From the NCBI GenBank assembly GCA_000433675.1, contig FR893545.1, positions 1-36,410 on the forward strand: DNA of 36,410 bases, read 5' to 3'. Position numbers and translations under genes: made by a program. The notes beneath the pieces were generated by a model, which was not told the origin of the DNA, made no database searches, and saw nothing but the letters and a program-made list of their open reading frames with translations. How positions within the stretch are numbered: the first letter of the stretch is position 1; each line of letters starts with the position of its first letter. This document shows, one piece after another, positions 24,488 through 32,771 of this stretch. Source of the DNA: Clostridium sp. CAG:433 (GTDB lineage Bacteria; Bacillota_I; Bacilli_A; RF39; UBA660).

Positions 24488-25582
24488 ATGAACGAACTTA
24501 TAATAAATAAAGATGATTTAGTACATAATATAAATATAATAAAAAATTATGAGAAAGATGAAAATTATACTATTTTTGCAGTAGTAAAAGGAAATGCATA
24601 TGGCCTTGGAGTAAATGAATTTACTAAAGTACTTATAGATAATGGTATAAATAATTTTGCGGTAGCGTCATCTACTGAAGCTATTAATTTAAGAAAAAAT
24701 ATAAAAGAAAAAATATTATTACTTACGCCATATATAAATGAAGAAATATTAAGTAATCTTATAAAAAATGATATTACATTAACTATAGACTCATTAAAAG
24801 GTGCAGGACTAGTAAATGAAATATCTAAAAAGTTAAACAAAAAAGTATATGCACATATAAAAATAGATACAGGGTTATCTAGATATGGATTTGATTATAA
24901 AAATTATAAAGAAATAATAGATATGATAAAAGAAAATGAAAATATAATATTTGAAGGAATTTATTCACATTTTTCAAATTCACTTGCGAGTGATAATTCA
25001 TTTAGTAATATTCAATATGAAAGACTTATTAATGTAATAGAAAATATAGAAAAGGAAGGAATTACATTCAAATATAAACATATATGTAATTCATCAGGAT
25101 TCTTTAAATATAAAGATAAACATTTAAATGCAGCAAGAGTAGGATCAGCATTTTCTGGATGCGCAACAGGAATAAAAACAGACTTAAAAAAGATTGGATT
25201 ATTTCATACAAAATTAACAAAGGTAAGAAATATTAACAAAGGTGATTATGTTGGATATGCTAATTCTTATGTTGCGAAAAGAGATATGAAGATAGGAATA
25301 TTAGAAACTGGTTATTATGATGGTGTAGGGCTTGAACTTATTACTCAAAGATTTAAATTTAAAAGTAGATTAAAAAATGCTCTATTATCATTAAAGTCAT
25401 TAATAAAAGGTGATAATATGACTCTTAATATAGATGGAAAAATTATAAATGTAATTGGTCAAATAGGAATGCATGATGTAGTTATAGATATTACAGGCTT
25501 AGATTATAAAGAAGATGATGATATATATTTCTATTATAGACCAGTATATATAAATGAGAATGTAAAAAGGGTTTATAAGTAA
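24488..25582 (+). CDS. alr: Alanine racemase family protein (PLP fold III)
   Basis: 364 residues. The PLP-binding lysine is in VVKGNAYGLG (Lys34), IKIDTGLSRYGF carries the conserved arginine (Arg132), and VGYANSYVA provides the catalytic tyrosine (about Tyr257). The N-terminal TIM barrel and C-terminal beta domain are both present. It makes D-alanine for peptidoglycan stems and possibly for teichoic acid. The usual CMD motif near the second active site reads GMHD, so substrate preference might deviate. Ribosome site AGGAGG. Operon with the flippase and murT. Confidence 0.88.
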   Translation: MNELIINKDDLVHNINIIKNYEKDENYTIFAVVKGNAYGLGVNEFTKVLIDNGINNFAVASSTEAINLRKNIKEKILLLTPYINEEILSNLIKNDITLTIDSLKGAGLVNEISKKLNKKVYAHIKIDTGLSRYGFDYKNYKEIIDMIKENENIIFEGIYSHFSNSLASDNSFSNIQYERLINVIENIEKEGITFKYKHICNSSGFFKYKDKHLNAARVGSAFSGCATGIKTDLKKIGLFHTKLTKVRNINKGDYVGYANSYVAKRDMKIGILETGYYDGVGLELITQRFKFKSRLKNALLSLKSLIKGDNMTLNIDGKIINVIGQIGMHDVVIDITGLDYKEDDDIYFYYRPVYINENVKRVYK

Positions 25583-25595
25583 AGGATGGTTATTT

Positions 25596-26963
25596 ATGAA
25601 AAGATTATATTTTATTTTAGTACTTTGGATAGGAAAATTTGGTAATGTTTTATGTAAAATATTTCATAAATCAGGAACAATGATTTCTGGTAAAGTAGCA
25701 GTTAAATTACAAAAGAATTTTGTTAAATATTTTAGAAATATTGATTATGATAAGGTTATATTTATAACAGGAACAAATGGTAAATCAACAACAACTAATC
25801 TTGTTAGTCATACAGTTAAAATGGCAGGTAAAAAGGTTGCGACTAATACAGAAGGCGCAAATATGATGAGTGGTGTTGCAACAACACTTATTAAAAATTC
25901 TAGCCTTTTTGGTAAATTTAATAAAGAATTTTTAATACTAGAAATAGATGAAAGAAGTTTAAGAAATATATTTAAAGTATTACCTGCTAAAAACTTATGT
26001 ATAACAAACTTACAAAAAGACCAAGTACAAAGAAATGGTGATCCAGATTTTATTTATCAAATGTTTAAAGGTGCGGTAAATAAAGATGTTACATTATTTG
26101 TTAACAATGAAGAACCAAGAAGTAGATCATTGGAAGACTATGTAGGTAAAGTTGTATATTATAGTATGGAAAAAAATTCAAAGACATTTACAAAAGATGA
26201 CTTCTATACTGTTACACTAGCATGTCCTAAATGTAGTCATAAGATTAATTATGAGTATTATAATATAGAAAATATAGGTAAATTTCATTGTACTAATTGT
26301 GATTATAAAAGTGTTAAAAAAGCAAATACTACAGTAAGAGAAATAGATTTTGAAAATCATACATTTAGATGTGCAGGAAATACTTATAAAGTAACATATA
26401 TGAATCCATTTTATGTATATAACTATGCACTTGCAATCGCAATATGTAAAAAATATAATATAGGTTATGAAGATATTCAAAAAGGTTTTGAAACATTTAA
26501 AAATCCAGCAGATAGAAGAGAAGTTTATCATTATAAAGGTAAGACTATTCATTACCTAAGAATAAAGCAAGAAAATCCAGAAACAATGCAAAATGCATTA
26601 GATACAATTGCTAGAGATAATACTAAAAAAGCAATATTTATGGGATTATATGAGATAAAAGATTTCCCACCAGCATATACAAATACATTTTATTTCTTTG
26701 ATTGTGACTTTAAGAAATGTGTTAGTGATTTAGTAGAAGAATATGTATGCTTTTCAAAGACAGTTGCATATGATACAGCAAATAGAATGATATATGCAGG
26801 AGCAAAAGAAAATAAAATTAAAGTATATGATGTAGAAGATGACTTTGATTTAATATTTGAGGATTTAGATAAATTAAAAACAGATAATATCTATATAATA
26901 ACAGGTATGAAACCATATAAAAAAATAAAAGAATTCTTTAAAAAAGGTGATAACAATGAGTAA
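25596..26963 (+). CDS. murT: MurT-like Mur ligase family protein (divergent)
   Basis: 455 residues. Normal MurT activates the D-Glu carboxylate of lipid II with ATP for amidation by GatD. The Mur ligase central domain has FITGTNGKSTTTN (P-loop 59-65) and TEGANM. The MurT-specific zinc ribbon is inserted at CPKC (210-213) and CTNC (232-235). The C-terminal DUF1727 domain follows. Departures from the family, by eye: the usual NxFRDQxDRYGE block reads NLQKDQVQRNGDPD, and the usual DVSWxWD region reads NTFYFFD, which would replace the triad aspartate by Asn363. It overlaps gatD by 8 nt. A paralogue with altered chemistry is possible. Confidence 0.85.
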   Translation: MKRLYFILVLWIGKFGNVLCKIFHKSGTMISGKVAVKLQKNFVKYFRNIDYDKVIFITGTNGKSTTTNLVSHTVKMAGKKVATNTEGANMMSGVATTLIKNSSLFGKFNKEFLILEIDERSLRNIFKVLPAKNLCITNLQKDQVQRNGDPDFIYQMFKGAVNKDVTLFVNNEEPRSRSLEDYVGKVVYYSMEKNSKTFTKDDFYTVTLACPKCSHKINYEYYNIENIGKFHCTNCDYKSVKKANTTVREIDFENHTFRCAGNTYKVTYMNPFYVYNYALAIAICKKYNIGYEDIQKGFETFKNPADRREVYHYKGKTIHYLRIKQENPETMQNALDTIARDNTKKAIFMGLYEIKDFPPAYTNTFYFFDCDFKKCVSDLVEEYVCFSKTVAYDTANRMIYAGAKENKIKVYDVEDDFDLIFEDLDKLKTDNIYIITGMKPYKKIKEFFKKGDNNE

Positions 26964-27702
26964 TATAGTAAATGTAGCGTGGATGTATCCTGATATACTT
27001 AATTTACACGGTGAAAGAGGTAATGCAAAAGCATTTGAACTTGTAAGTAAAAAAATAGGTGTAAAACTTAATATTGATAGGATAGATGATATAGATTCTG
27101 ATATAAATTATGAAAACTATGATATTTTACTTTTTAATGCTGGTGAATTAAAACATATTGAAAAGGTAAAAGAAAAATTAGAAAATGATATAGATAAAAT
27201 AAAAGAATATATAAAAAATAATAAAATAATATTTGTAACAGGTACAACAGGAGCGTTATTTGCGCATAATATAGATAGATTAGATGGTAGTTCCTTTAAT
27301 GGATTAAATCTTCTTGATATGGACGTAAAAGAAAGAAATATGGTACTTGGTGATGATTTATATTACAAATTTGAAAAAATGGAAATAATGTCATCACAAA
27401 TACAAATGATAGATATTACTTTAAATAAAGCAAAAGAGTTTGGAAAAATAATATATGGTTATGGTAATGATGGAAGAACTGAAGGTGCTAGAAATAAAAA
27501 TTTATTATTTACAAATGCACTTGGTCCAGTACTTGTAAAAAATCCATGGCTTACTGAACATTTAATTAATTTAGCATTAAAAAATAAGGGACTAAAAGAA
27601 ATAAATAAAAAGATAGATTTTGATTTAGAATTAAAATCTTTAGAAAGTGCTAAAGAATTTATAAATAGGAAAATAGAAAGTGAAAAAAATACTAAAAAAT
27701 AG
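26956..27702 (+). CDS. gatD: GatD-like glutamine amidotransferase homologue lacking catalytic residues
   Basis: 248 residues from ATG 26956. The in-frame GTG at 26947 is part of the ribosome site AAAGGTGA. The N-terminal VAWMYPDILNLHGERGNAKAF and DILLFNAGE match GatD, as do YGYGNDGRTEGA and GPVLVKNPWL. The protein contains no cysteine at all. Where the nucleophile elbow (ICGGYQ-type) is expected, residues 94-102 read VTGTTGALF. The family HGP histidine is Leu189. With Asn in MurT for Asp, all three triad positions seem lost, so glutamine hydrolysis is unlikely. The genes overlap as in true murT-gatD pairs, so a complex is still expected. Confidence 0.8.
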   Translation: MSNIVNVAWMYPDILNLHGERGNAKAFELVSKKIGVKLNIDRIDDIDSDINYENYDILLFNAGELKHIEKVKEKLENDIDKIKEYIKNNKIIFVTGTTGALFAHNIDRLDGSSFNGLNLLDMDVKERNMVLGDDLYYKFEKMEIMSSQIQMIDITLNKAKEFGKIIYGYGNDGRTEGARNKNLLFTNALGPVLVKNPWLTEHLINLALKNKGLKEINKKIDFDLELKSLESAKEFINRKIESEKNTKK

Positions 27703-27712
27703 TACTTTTTTT
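27684..27712 (+). terminator. Probable terminator of the wall operon
   Basis: TACTA (27690-27694) and TAGTA (27700-27704) around A5, extended by A-run and T-run with one mismatch. It overlaps the gatD stop codon. The stem is short. Confidence 0.55.
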
Positions 27713-27809
27713 CATTTGAATTAAAAAACTTTACAGGTAAATTATGTTTGTGGTTGTTTTTTAAAGCACATTATAGTAAAATATAATAAGTAAAAAAAGG
27801 AGTGTTAAT

Positions 27810-28526
27810 ATGGGAAGAGCATATGAAGTTAGAAAAGCATCAATTCAAAAAACAGGAGCAGCTAAAGCAAAATTATATTCAAATTTCGCAAAAGAAATTT
27901 ATTTAGCAGCTAAACAAGGTGGAACAAGTATTGATGCTAATGCAAGTTTAAAAAGATTAGTAGAAAAGGCTAAAAAGAGTCAAGTACCAGCAGATATAAT
28001 TAATAGAGCAATTGATAAAGTTAATAATGGTGCTGATGAAAGTTATACATCTTGTAGATATGAAGGATTTGGTCCAGGAGCATCTACTTTAATAGTTGAT
28101 TGCTTAACAGATAATGTAAATAGAACAGTAGGTCTTGTAAGAGCGGCATTTACTAAATGTAAAAGTAAATTAGGTGTAGAAAATTCAGTATCACATTTTT
28201 ATGAAAATTTATCAGTAGTTGGATTTAAAGGTATGAGTGAAGAAGAAGCATTAGATGCTTGCTTAATGGATGATGTAGATATTAAAGATATTGAAACAGA
28301 TAATGATTTAACTATTATTTATGGTGATCCAAAAGATTTACATAAAATAAAAGAAGCCTTAAAAAAGGCAAAAAATGATATAGAATTTGAAATTGATGAA
28401 ATAAGTATGCTTCCACTTGATAAAGTAAAATTAGAAGGCGAAGAACTTGAAATGTTTAATAAACTTTTATCTATGCTTGATGATGTAGAAGATGTTCAAG
28501 AAGTATATCATAATGTAGAACTATAA
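27810..28526 (+). CDS. YebC/PmpR-family protein (YeeI/YeeN-type branch)
   Basis: 238 residues. The opening MGRAYEVRKASIQKTGAAKAKLYSNFAKEIYLAAKQGG and RYEGFGPGASTLIVDCLTDNVNRT define the YebC/TACO1 family. The start MGRxxE/N without the HSKW block fits the second (YeeI/YebC2-like) branch. Family members were long annotated as transcriptional regulators, and recent work links them to relieving ribosome stalling on proline-rich stretches. It is monocistronic, with AAAAGGAGTG ribosome site. A TATAAT is present at 27782-27787 but its -35 is not convincing. Confidence 0.92.
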   Translation: MGRAYEVRKASIQKTGAAKAKLYSNFAKEIYLAAKQGGTSIDANASLKRLVEKAKKSQVPADIINRAIDKVNNGADESYTSCRYEGFGPGASTLIVDCLTDNVNRTVGLVRAAFTKCKSKLGVENSVSHFYENLSVVGFKGMSEEEALDACLMDDVDIKDIETDNDLTIIYGDPKDLHKIKEALKKAKNDIEFEIDEISMLPLDKVKLEGEELEMFNKLLSMLDDVEDVQEVYHNVEL

Positions 28527-28541
28527 TTAGTTCTTTTTTTT
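28517..28541 (+). terminator. Terminator of the YebC-family gene
   Basis: AGAACTA (28517-28523), loop TAAT, TAGTTCT (28528-28534), then a T-run. It overlaps the stop codon. Confidence 0.85.
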
Positions 28542-28544
28542 ATT

Positions 28545-28572
28545 AGAAAAAAACACATTTAAAATGTGTTTT
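28545..28572 (-). terminator. Terminator of the GspE/PilB-type gene
   Basis: A 9-bp stem, AAAACACAT (28550-28558) with ATGTGTTTT (28564-28572), has a 5-nt loop. On the minus strand it is followed by TTTTCTAATA and overlaps the gene's stop. Confidence 0.7.
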
Positions 28573-29833
28573 AATTTTGCGCTATATTTTCATTATTTTC
28601 TTCATCAGAATTTTCATTATTAGCATTTTTATCAATAACTATATCTTCAACGTCAAGTTCTATTAATTTAATTATTTCTTCAAAAGTAGTTAAACCTTGA
28701 GCAACCTTAATAAGACCATCTTGTAGAAGAGTATGAATATTTTCACTATATACTAAGTTTCTAAATTCTTCTTTTTTAACACTATTAGAAATTGCATCTC
28801 TTATATTTTCGTCAATAAGTAATACTTCATGTATTGCAATTCTTCCTCTATAACCATTCATACAGTGATCACAACCATCACCAGCAACATATATTTCATT
28901 AATATCAGCATTTAAATTTTTCTTAAATATATATTTTTCATATGGTGTAGGAGTAACTTTCTTTTTGCAATATGGACATAATTTTTTAGCAAGTTTTTGT
29001 GAAATAATTCCTGCTAGAGAAGCAGCAAGTAAATATCTTTCAACATCCATATCAAGAAGTCTTTCAATAGTATTAAGAGAGTTATTAGTATGAAGAGTAG
29101 AAAGAACTAAGTGACCAGTTACAGATGCTCTAACAGCAATAGTAGCAGTTTCATCATCACGAATTTCACCAATCATAATAATATCAGGGTCTTGTCTTAA
29201 TATAGATCTAAGTACATTTGCAAAAGTAAGACCAATTTCACTATTAACTTGTACTTGGTTAATTCCAGGTAAATCCATTTCAACTGGATCTTCAACAGTT
29301 ATAATATTTGCTTCTTCCTTATTAAGTCTTTGTAAAATAGAGTATACAGTAGTAGATTTACCAGTACCAGTCGCACCAGTAACAAGTATAATACCATTAG
29401 GTAAATTAATCATTTTTAAAATCTTATCATAATTATCTTTAGTAAAACCTAATTTTTCAAGACCTTGAACACTCATAGAATAATCAAGAATACGAATAAC
29501 TATTTTTTCACCCATATTTGTAGGAAGGGAAGAAACACGCATATCAAGAGGTATACCATTTAAAGAAGTTTTTATCGCACCATCTTGTGGAAGTCTATTT
29601 TCAGTAATATTCATACCAGCGATTATCTTAATTCTTGTTATTAAATTTTTCTTATATTCATTTGGAACACTAGCATAGTCAATTAAAGAGCCATCAATTC
29701 TTATCCTAATCTTTAAAGTATCATTAAGTGGATCAAAGTGAATATCACTGGCTCTATTTTTAGTAGCGTCTATAATTATTTCATTAACTATTTCAACAAT
29801 AGGTAATTTTTCAAAATCAAAATTCTTAAGCAT
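28571..29833 (-). CDS. GspE/PilB-type secretion/pilus assembly ATPase
   Basis: 420 residues, without the N-terminal GSPII_E domain, as in short ComGA-like ATPases. Motifs: SDIHFDP (Asp30 region), RLPQDG, Walker A GATGTGKST (153-161), the Asp box ITVEDPVE, Walker B IIMIGEIRD (around Glu223), the His box TGHLVLSTLHTNN, and a tetracysteine zinc motif CPYC (286-289) with CDHC (321-324). It powers pseudopilus or type IV pilus assembly from the cytoplasmic face. It is divergent from two prepilin-like genes. No platform protein or prepilin peptidase gene is in the window. Confidence 0.92.
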   Translation of the reverse strand: MLKNFDFEKLPIVEIVNEIIIDATKNRASDIHFDPLNDTLKIRIRIDGSLIDYASVPNEYKKNLITRIKIIAGMNITENRLPQDGAIKTSLNGIPLDMRVSSLPTNMGEKIVIRILDYSMSVQGLEKLGFTKDNYDKILKMINLPNGIILVTGATGTGKSTTVYSILQRLNKEEANIITVEDPVEMDLPGINQVQVNSEIGLTFANVLRSILRQDPDIIMIGEIRDDETATIAVRASVTGHLVLSTLHTNNSLNTIERLLDMDVERYLLAASLAGIISQKLAKKLCPYCKKKVTPTPYEKYIFKKNLNADINEIYVAGDGCDHCMNGYRGRIAIHEVLLIDENIRDAISNSVKKEEFRNLVYSENIHTLLQDGLIKVAQGLTTFEEIIKLIELDVEDIVIDKNANNENSDEENNENIAQN

Positions 29834-29950
29834 AATTTTTCCCTCTTTTTATTCCTTTTTTAATTGTACATAAATAATTTACTCTAGTATTTATTACAAA
29901 AATATTATATAATATTCTTATGATAATATCAAGAGTAAGGGTGAAATAAT

Positions 29951-30433
29951 ATGTCAAAAAATAACCAGGGATATTTTCTTGTAGAAACAATAATAGTACT
30001 TGCAATAGTAGCGACAATAATAACAACTTTATATGTAAATTCAGGTCAAACGTATATAAAACATAAGAATGAACTTACAAAATATAATACAGTAGATGGG
30101 TTATATAGTGCGAATGCTGTAAAAAAATACTTGTATACTTATGAAGAAGATTTAAAAAAAGATGCTAAAGAAAATGGATATACAAATGTAAATAGTTATT
30201 TTAAAAATAAAAATTTAGATTTAACAAAGATGGACTTTTTTAAAGAATTAAATGTAAATAAAGTATATTTATCATTATATGATATGAAAGATTTATTAAA
30301 TGATAATGAATTAAATACAAATATAAAAGAAGATTTAGGTAATATAGAAAATGATAATAAATGTGTATATAGATATATAGTTATATTTAATGATTATAGT
30401 TATTCAGTTTCTAATTTAAGTTGTATAAAATAG
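29951..30433 (+). CDS. Prepilin-like protein with type III signal (pseudopilin)
   Basis: 160 residues. The N-terminus has a short basic leader ending in Gly before YFLVETIIVLAIVATIITTLYV, the prepilin-peptidase site with Glu at mature position 5 and a hydrophobic stalk. The globular part is acidic and Lys/Asn-rich with two late cysteines (NKCVYR and LSCIK) that could form a disulfide, as in minor pilins. AGGGTGA ribosome site. It is divergent from the assembly ATPase and 15 nt before a second prepilin gene. A TATAAT at 29908-29913 may drive it, with a poor -35. Confidence 0.8.
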   Translation: MSKNNQGYFLVETIIVLAIVATIITTLYVNSGQTYIKHKNELTKYNTVDGLYSANAVKKYLYTYEEDLKKDAKENGYTNVNSYFKNKNLDLTKMDFFKELNVNKVYLSLYDMKDLLNDNELNTNIKEDLGNIENDNKCVYRYIVIFNDYSYSVSNLSCIK

Positions 30434-30448
30434 TAAAGGAAATGTAAT

Positions 30449-30892
30449 ATGAAGAAAGAAAAAGGATTTACACTAGTAGAAGTAATAGTTAGTTTTTCAC
30501 TTATGAGTGTTGTAATGATATATTTACTTAAAACAATAGCCGTAATAAGTACAGAACAAACAAATATATTAACTTTAGAAAACTATTCTGTATATGAAAG
30601 TACTGTTTTAAAGAAAATATATAAAGATATAAATAATGCATATAATATTGAAGTAAAAGAAGAAAATAATAATATTGTATTTACTAGTAATGATTTTACA
30701 TCACAAAATAAAACATTAAAAATAAATGATGATGGAATTACTTATGATAATACAGTATATGATTTACCAGAAGGAACAAAGTTTGATAGTAATAAATATA
30801 GTTTAATAAAAAAAGATAATTATTATATTTTAAAACTTAATTTTATAGTAAATAATAAAAAAGAAGAAATGAAAGTTATTGTAATAAATTAA
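30449..30892 (+). CDS. Prepilin-like protein with type III signal (minor pseudopilin)
   Basis: 147 residues. MKKEKG is followed by FTLVEVIVSFSLMSVVMIYLL, a textbook prepilin-peptidase site (G/FTLVE) and stalk helix. The remainder is beta-rich, with a repeated NNNIVFTS / DNTVYDL pattern, typical of minor pilins of the GspI/J or ComG type. It is probably co-transcribed with the preceding prepilin gene. The 3' end overlaps the convergent YlbJ-like gene by 17 nt. Confidence 0.85.
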   Translation: MKKEKGFTLVEVIVSFSLMSVVMIYLLKTIAVISTEQTNILTLENYSVYESTVLKKIYKDINNAYNIEVKEENNNIVFTSNDFTSQNKTLKINDDGITYDNTVYDLPEGTKFDSNKYSLIKKDNYYILKLNFIVNNKKEEMKVIVIN

Positions 30893-31769
30893 ATAAAATA
30901 ATAAATACTATTATAGAAATAAATACATTAATAAATCTATATATAAGGTACTTAAAGTATCTTATTTTTTTATTTAAATTAATTATCTGCATATGAATGC
31001 TAAAAGAAGAAAAAGTAATTATAATGGTAATGATTAAACCATTTATAAACTTATTACTTATTAAATGAGTAATATTATATATACCAGAAGAAAATTCTAA
31101 AGAACCATATAAAATACTATCTAAAATAGGATTAATAGATATAAAATATTTAACTATACTTAGTACAAAAGAAAAAAATAAGATGTTCGCAAATATAACA
31201 GATACGCTAATAACAGTGTTTCTAATAGCGCTATAATATATATTTAAAAAACTATTAGTTTTATTTAAAGAGTTATTATCTTTTAAATTATTATTGTTTC
31301 TTAATATAATTCCAAGTAAAAAATTAGATATATAATGAGATAATAAGATAATAATAGAAAGTTTTATATCTTTTAAATAAATACATCCAACAGTCGCAAT
31401 TAAAAATATTGGGTTAACAAAGTTAGTATAATGAATAATATTATTTAAATTGGGATTATCTTTTAATAAATTAGCATTATTAGGGTATCCACTAATCATA
31501 GATAATATAATAATAGAAACATCTTTATCAGATATATTAAATAATTTAGATATTGATTTTTTTAATAATTTAGGTAAATAATTTTCAATATTTAGATTAA
31601 TTAATATTTGACTAAATAAACAAGATATAAACATAGATGGTAAAAGACTATATAAACATATATTGGTATTAGTATTAAAACTACTAATAATAACTTTAGG
31701 ATTTGCTAAAAAAAATACTTCTAAAAATACAAATACTACTATTAATAATAAATTATAATATTTTTTCAT
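30876..31769 (-). CDS. YlbJ-like integral membrane protein (nucleoside-recognition/Gate superfamily)
   Basis: 297 residues with about eight membrane helices. Segments with YlbJ character occur in order: SLLPSMFISCLFSQIL, ILSMISGYPNNANLLKD, NFVNPIFLIATVG, LLSHYISNFLLGIIL, SAIRNTVISVSVIFAN, LYGSLEFSSGI and FSSFSIHMQ. In Bacillus ylbJ is a sporulation gene. No other sporulation-specific gene is seen here, and the function in this organism is unknown. No clear ribosome site precedes the ATG on the minus strand. Confidence 0.75.
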   Translation of the reverse strand: MKKYYNLLLIVVFVFLEVFFLANPKVIISSFNTNTNICLYSLLPSMFISCLFSQILINLNIENYLPKLLKKSISKLFNISDKDVSIIILSMISGYPNNANLLKDNPNLNNIIHYTNFVNPIFLIATVGCIYLKDIKLSIIILLSHYISNFLLGIILRNNNNLKDNNSLNKTNSFLNIYYSAIRNTVISVSVIFANILFFSFVLSIVKYFISINPILDSILYGSLEFSSGIYNITHLISNKFINGLIITIIITFSSFSIHMQIINLNKKIRYFKYLIYRFINVFISIIVFIILFNLLQ

Positions 31770-31810
31770 ATTATATTTAATGAAAGAATAATTATAAATA
31801 TGAGGTGTTT

Positions 31811-32428
31811 ATGAAAAAAATAGGTATTATTTTGCATGATGAAGTAATTAATAATAAAACTTATAAAATATTAAATACTGATTTTATAAAATATTTAAGT
31901 AATTATGATGTAGTTATTATAGGTATAATATATGATGAAGAAACAGATATAAATAAAATATTAGAACAAATAAATATATGTGATGGAATTATTATTCCAG
32001 GAGGTAATATATATAGTGATATAGATAAAAGAGTCGCAAGATATTTATATGATATAGATAAACCAACACTTGGAATATGTTTAGGTATGCAGATTATGGG
32101 TGAAGCATTAGGAGGAAATATACAAATACTAGATAATTTAAATCATATTACAAATGATGAATATGCACACTATATAAGAATAAAAAAAGATACAAAATTA
32201 TATTATATATTAGGTACAGAACTTATAAATGTAAATAGTAGACATAAGTATCATTTGGTAAATACAAATCTTACTGTTAATGCATATAGTAATGATTATG
32301 TAATTGAAGGAATAGAGTCTAAAGATAAAAAGTTTTATATTGGAGTACAATATCATCCAGAATCAATATATTATGATATAAATAGTAAATTATTAATAGA
32401 AGAATTTATTAAGTGTTTGACAATTTAG
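31811..32428 (+). CDS. Class I glutamine amidotransferase (PuuD/peptidase C26-like)
   Basis: 205 residues from ATG 31811. An in-frame GTG at 31805 lies inside the ribosome site GAGGTG and is rejected. The triad is visible: the nucleophile in LGICLGMQIMGEALGG (Cys about residue 94) and His and Glu in VQYHPES. GIIIPGGNIY forms the oxyanion side. The size and the absence of a synthase domain fit gamma-glutamyl hydrolase-like enzymes of the C26 group, but the substrate could be any gamma-glutamyl amide. The stop region contains the -35 box of the next gene. Confidence 0.88.
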   Translation: MKKIGIILHDEVINNKTYKILNTDFIKYLSNYDVVIIGIIYDEETDINKILEQINICDGIIIPGGNIYSDIDKRVARYLYDIDKPTLGICLGMQIMGEALGGNIQILDNLNHITNDEYAHYIRIKKDTKLYYILGTELINVNSRHKYHLVNTNLTVNAYSNDYVIEGIESKDKKFYIGVQYHPESIYYDINSKLLIEEFIKCLTI

Positions 32429-32445
32429 TTATAGTTCTTTATAAT
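32417..32445 (+). promoter_or_regulatory. Perfect consensus sigma-A promoter of the 67-residue protein
   Basis: TTGACA (32417-32422), 17-nt spacer, TATAAT (32440-32445). The -35 is embedded in the last codons of the amidotransferase gene. This is the only fully consensus promoter I found in the window. Confidence 0.85.
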
Positions 32446-32474
32446 ATATAGGCTGTAAGGGAGAGATATAAACA

Positions 32475-32678
32475 ATGGAAAAAAGAGAAGAATTAAATTC
32501 ACTTATGGAAAAGTATAAAGAATTTACTTCATTAATATTAAGATTAGATAAAGAAAATAGAAAAAGTTTAAGCACATTAGACGCAGAAGCTGCAAAAGAT
32601 AAATTAAATGAAGAAAATAAAAAGGTAAAGGTATTAAAACCACAAAATGAAGATCCTTTTTATTACTGGAATATGTAA
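32475..32678 (+). CDS. Small acidic/basic helical protein of unknown function
   Basis: 67 residues, soluble, no cysteine. A charged helical region (about 1-50, MEKREELNSLMEKYKEF onward) with heptad-like spacing is followed by a short tail ending DPFYYWNM. I know no family. Its own perfect promoter, a good ribosome site (AAGGGAG) and a strong terminator mean it is a deliberately and probably highly expressed unit. It sits directly before the nuclease array, but the terminator separates them. Confidence 0.75.
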   Translation: MEKREELNSLMEKYKEFTSLILRLDKENRKSLSTLDAEAAKDKLNEENKKVKVLKPQNEDPFYYWNM

Positions 32679-32711
32679 TACTCTTGTTTAAGAGTATTTT
32701 TTTTATTTTTT
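32677..32711 (+). terminator. Strong intrinsic terminator before the nuclease array
   Basis: AATACTCTT (32677-32685) pairs perfectly with AAGAGTATT (32690-32698) around GTTT, followed by a long T-rich tract. Confidence 0.9.
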
Positions 32712-32771
32712 TAGTAATTTTTAGTGGAATTCACCTTAAAAAAAGAGAATATAAGAAGTAGAGGTGATTTT

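Noticed and set aside
32724..32771. Longer start for array copy 1 at GTG 32724
   Set aside because: No ribosome site there. All paralogues start with TTG encoding LNYYDEIK, and GAGGTG precedes TTG 32772.
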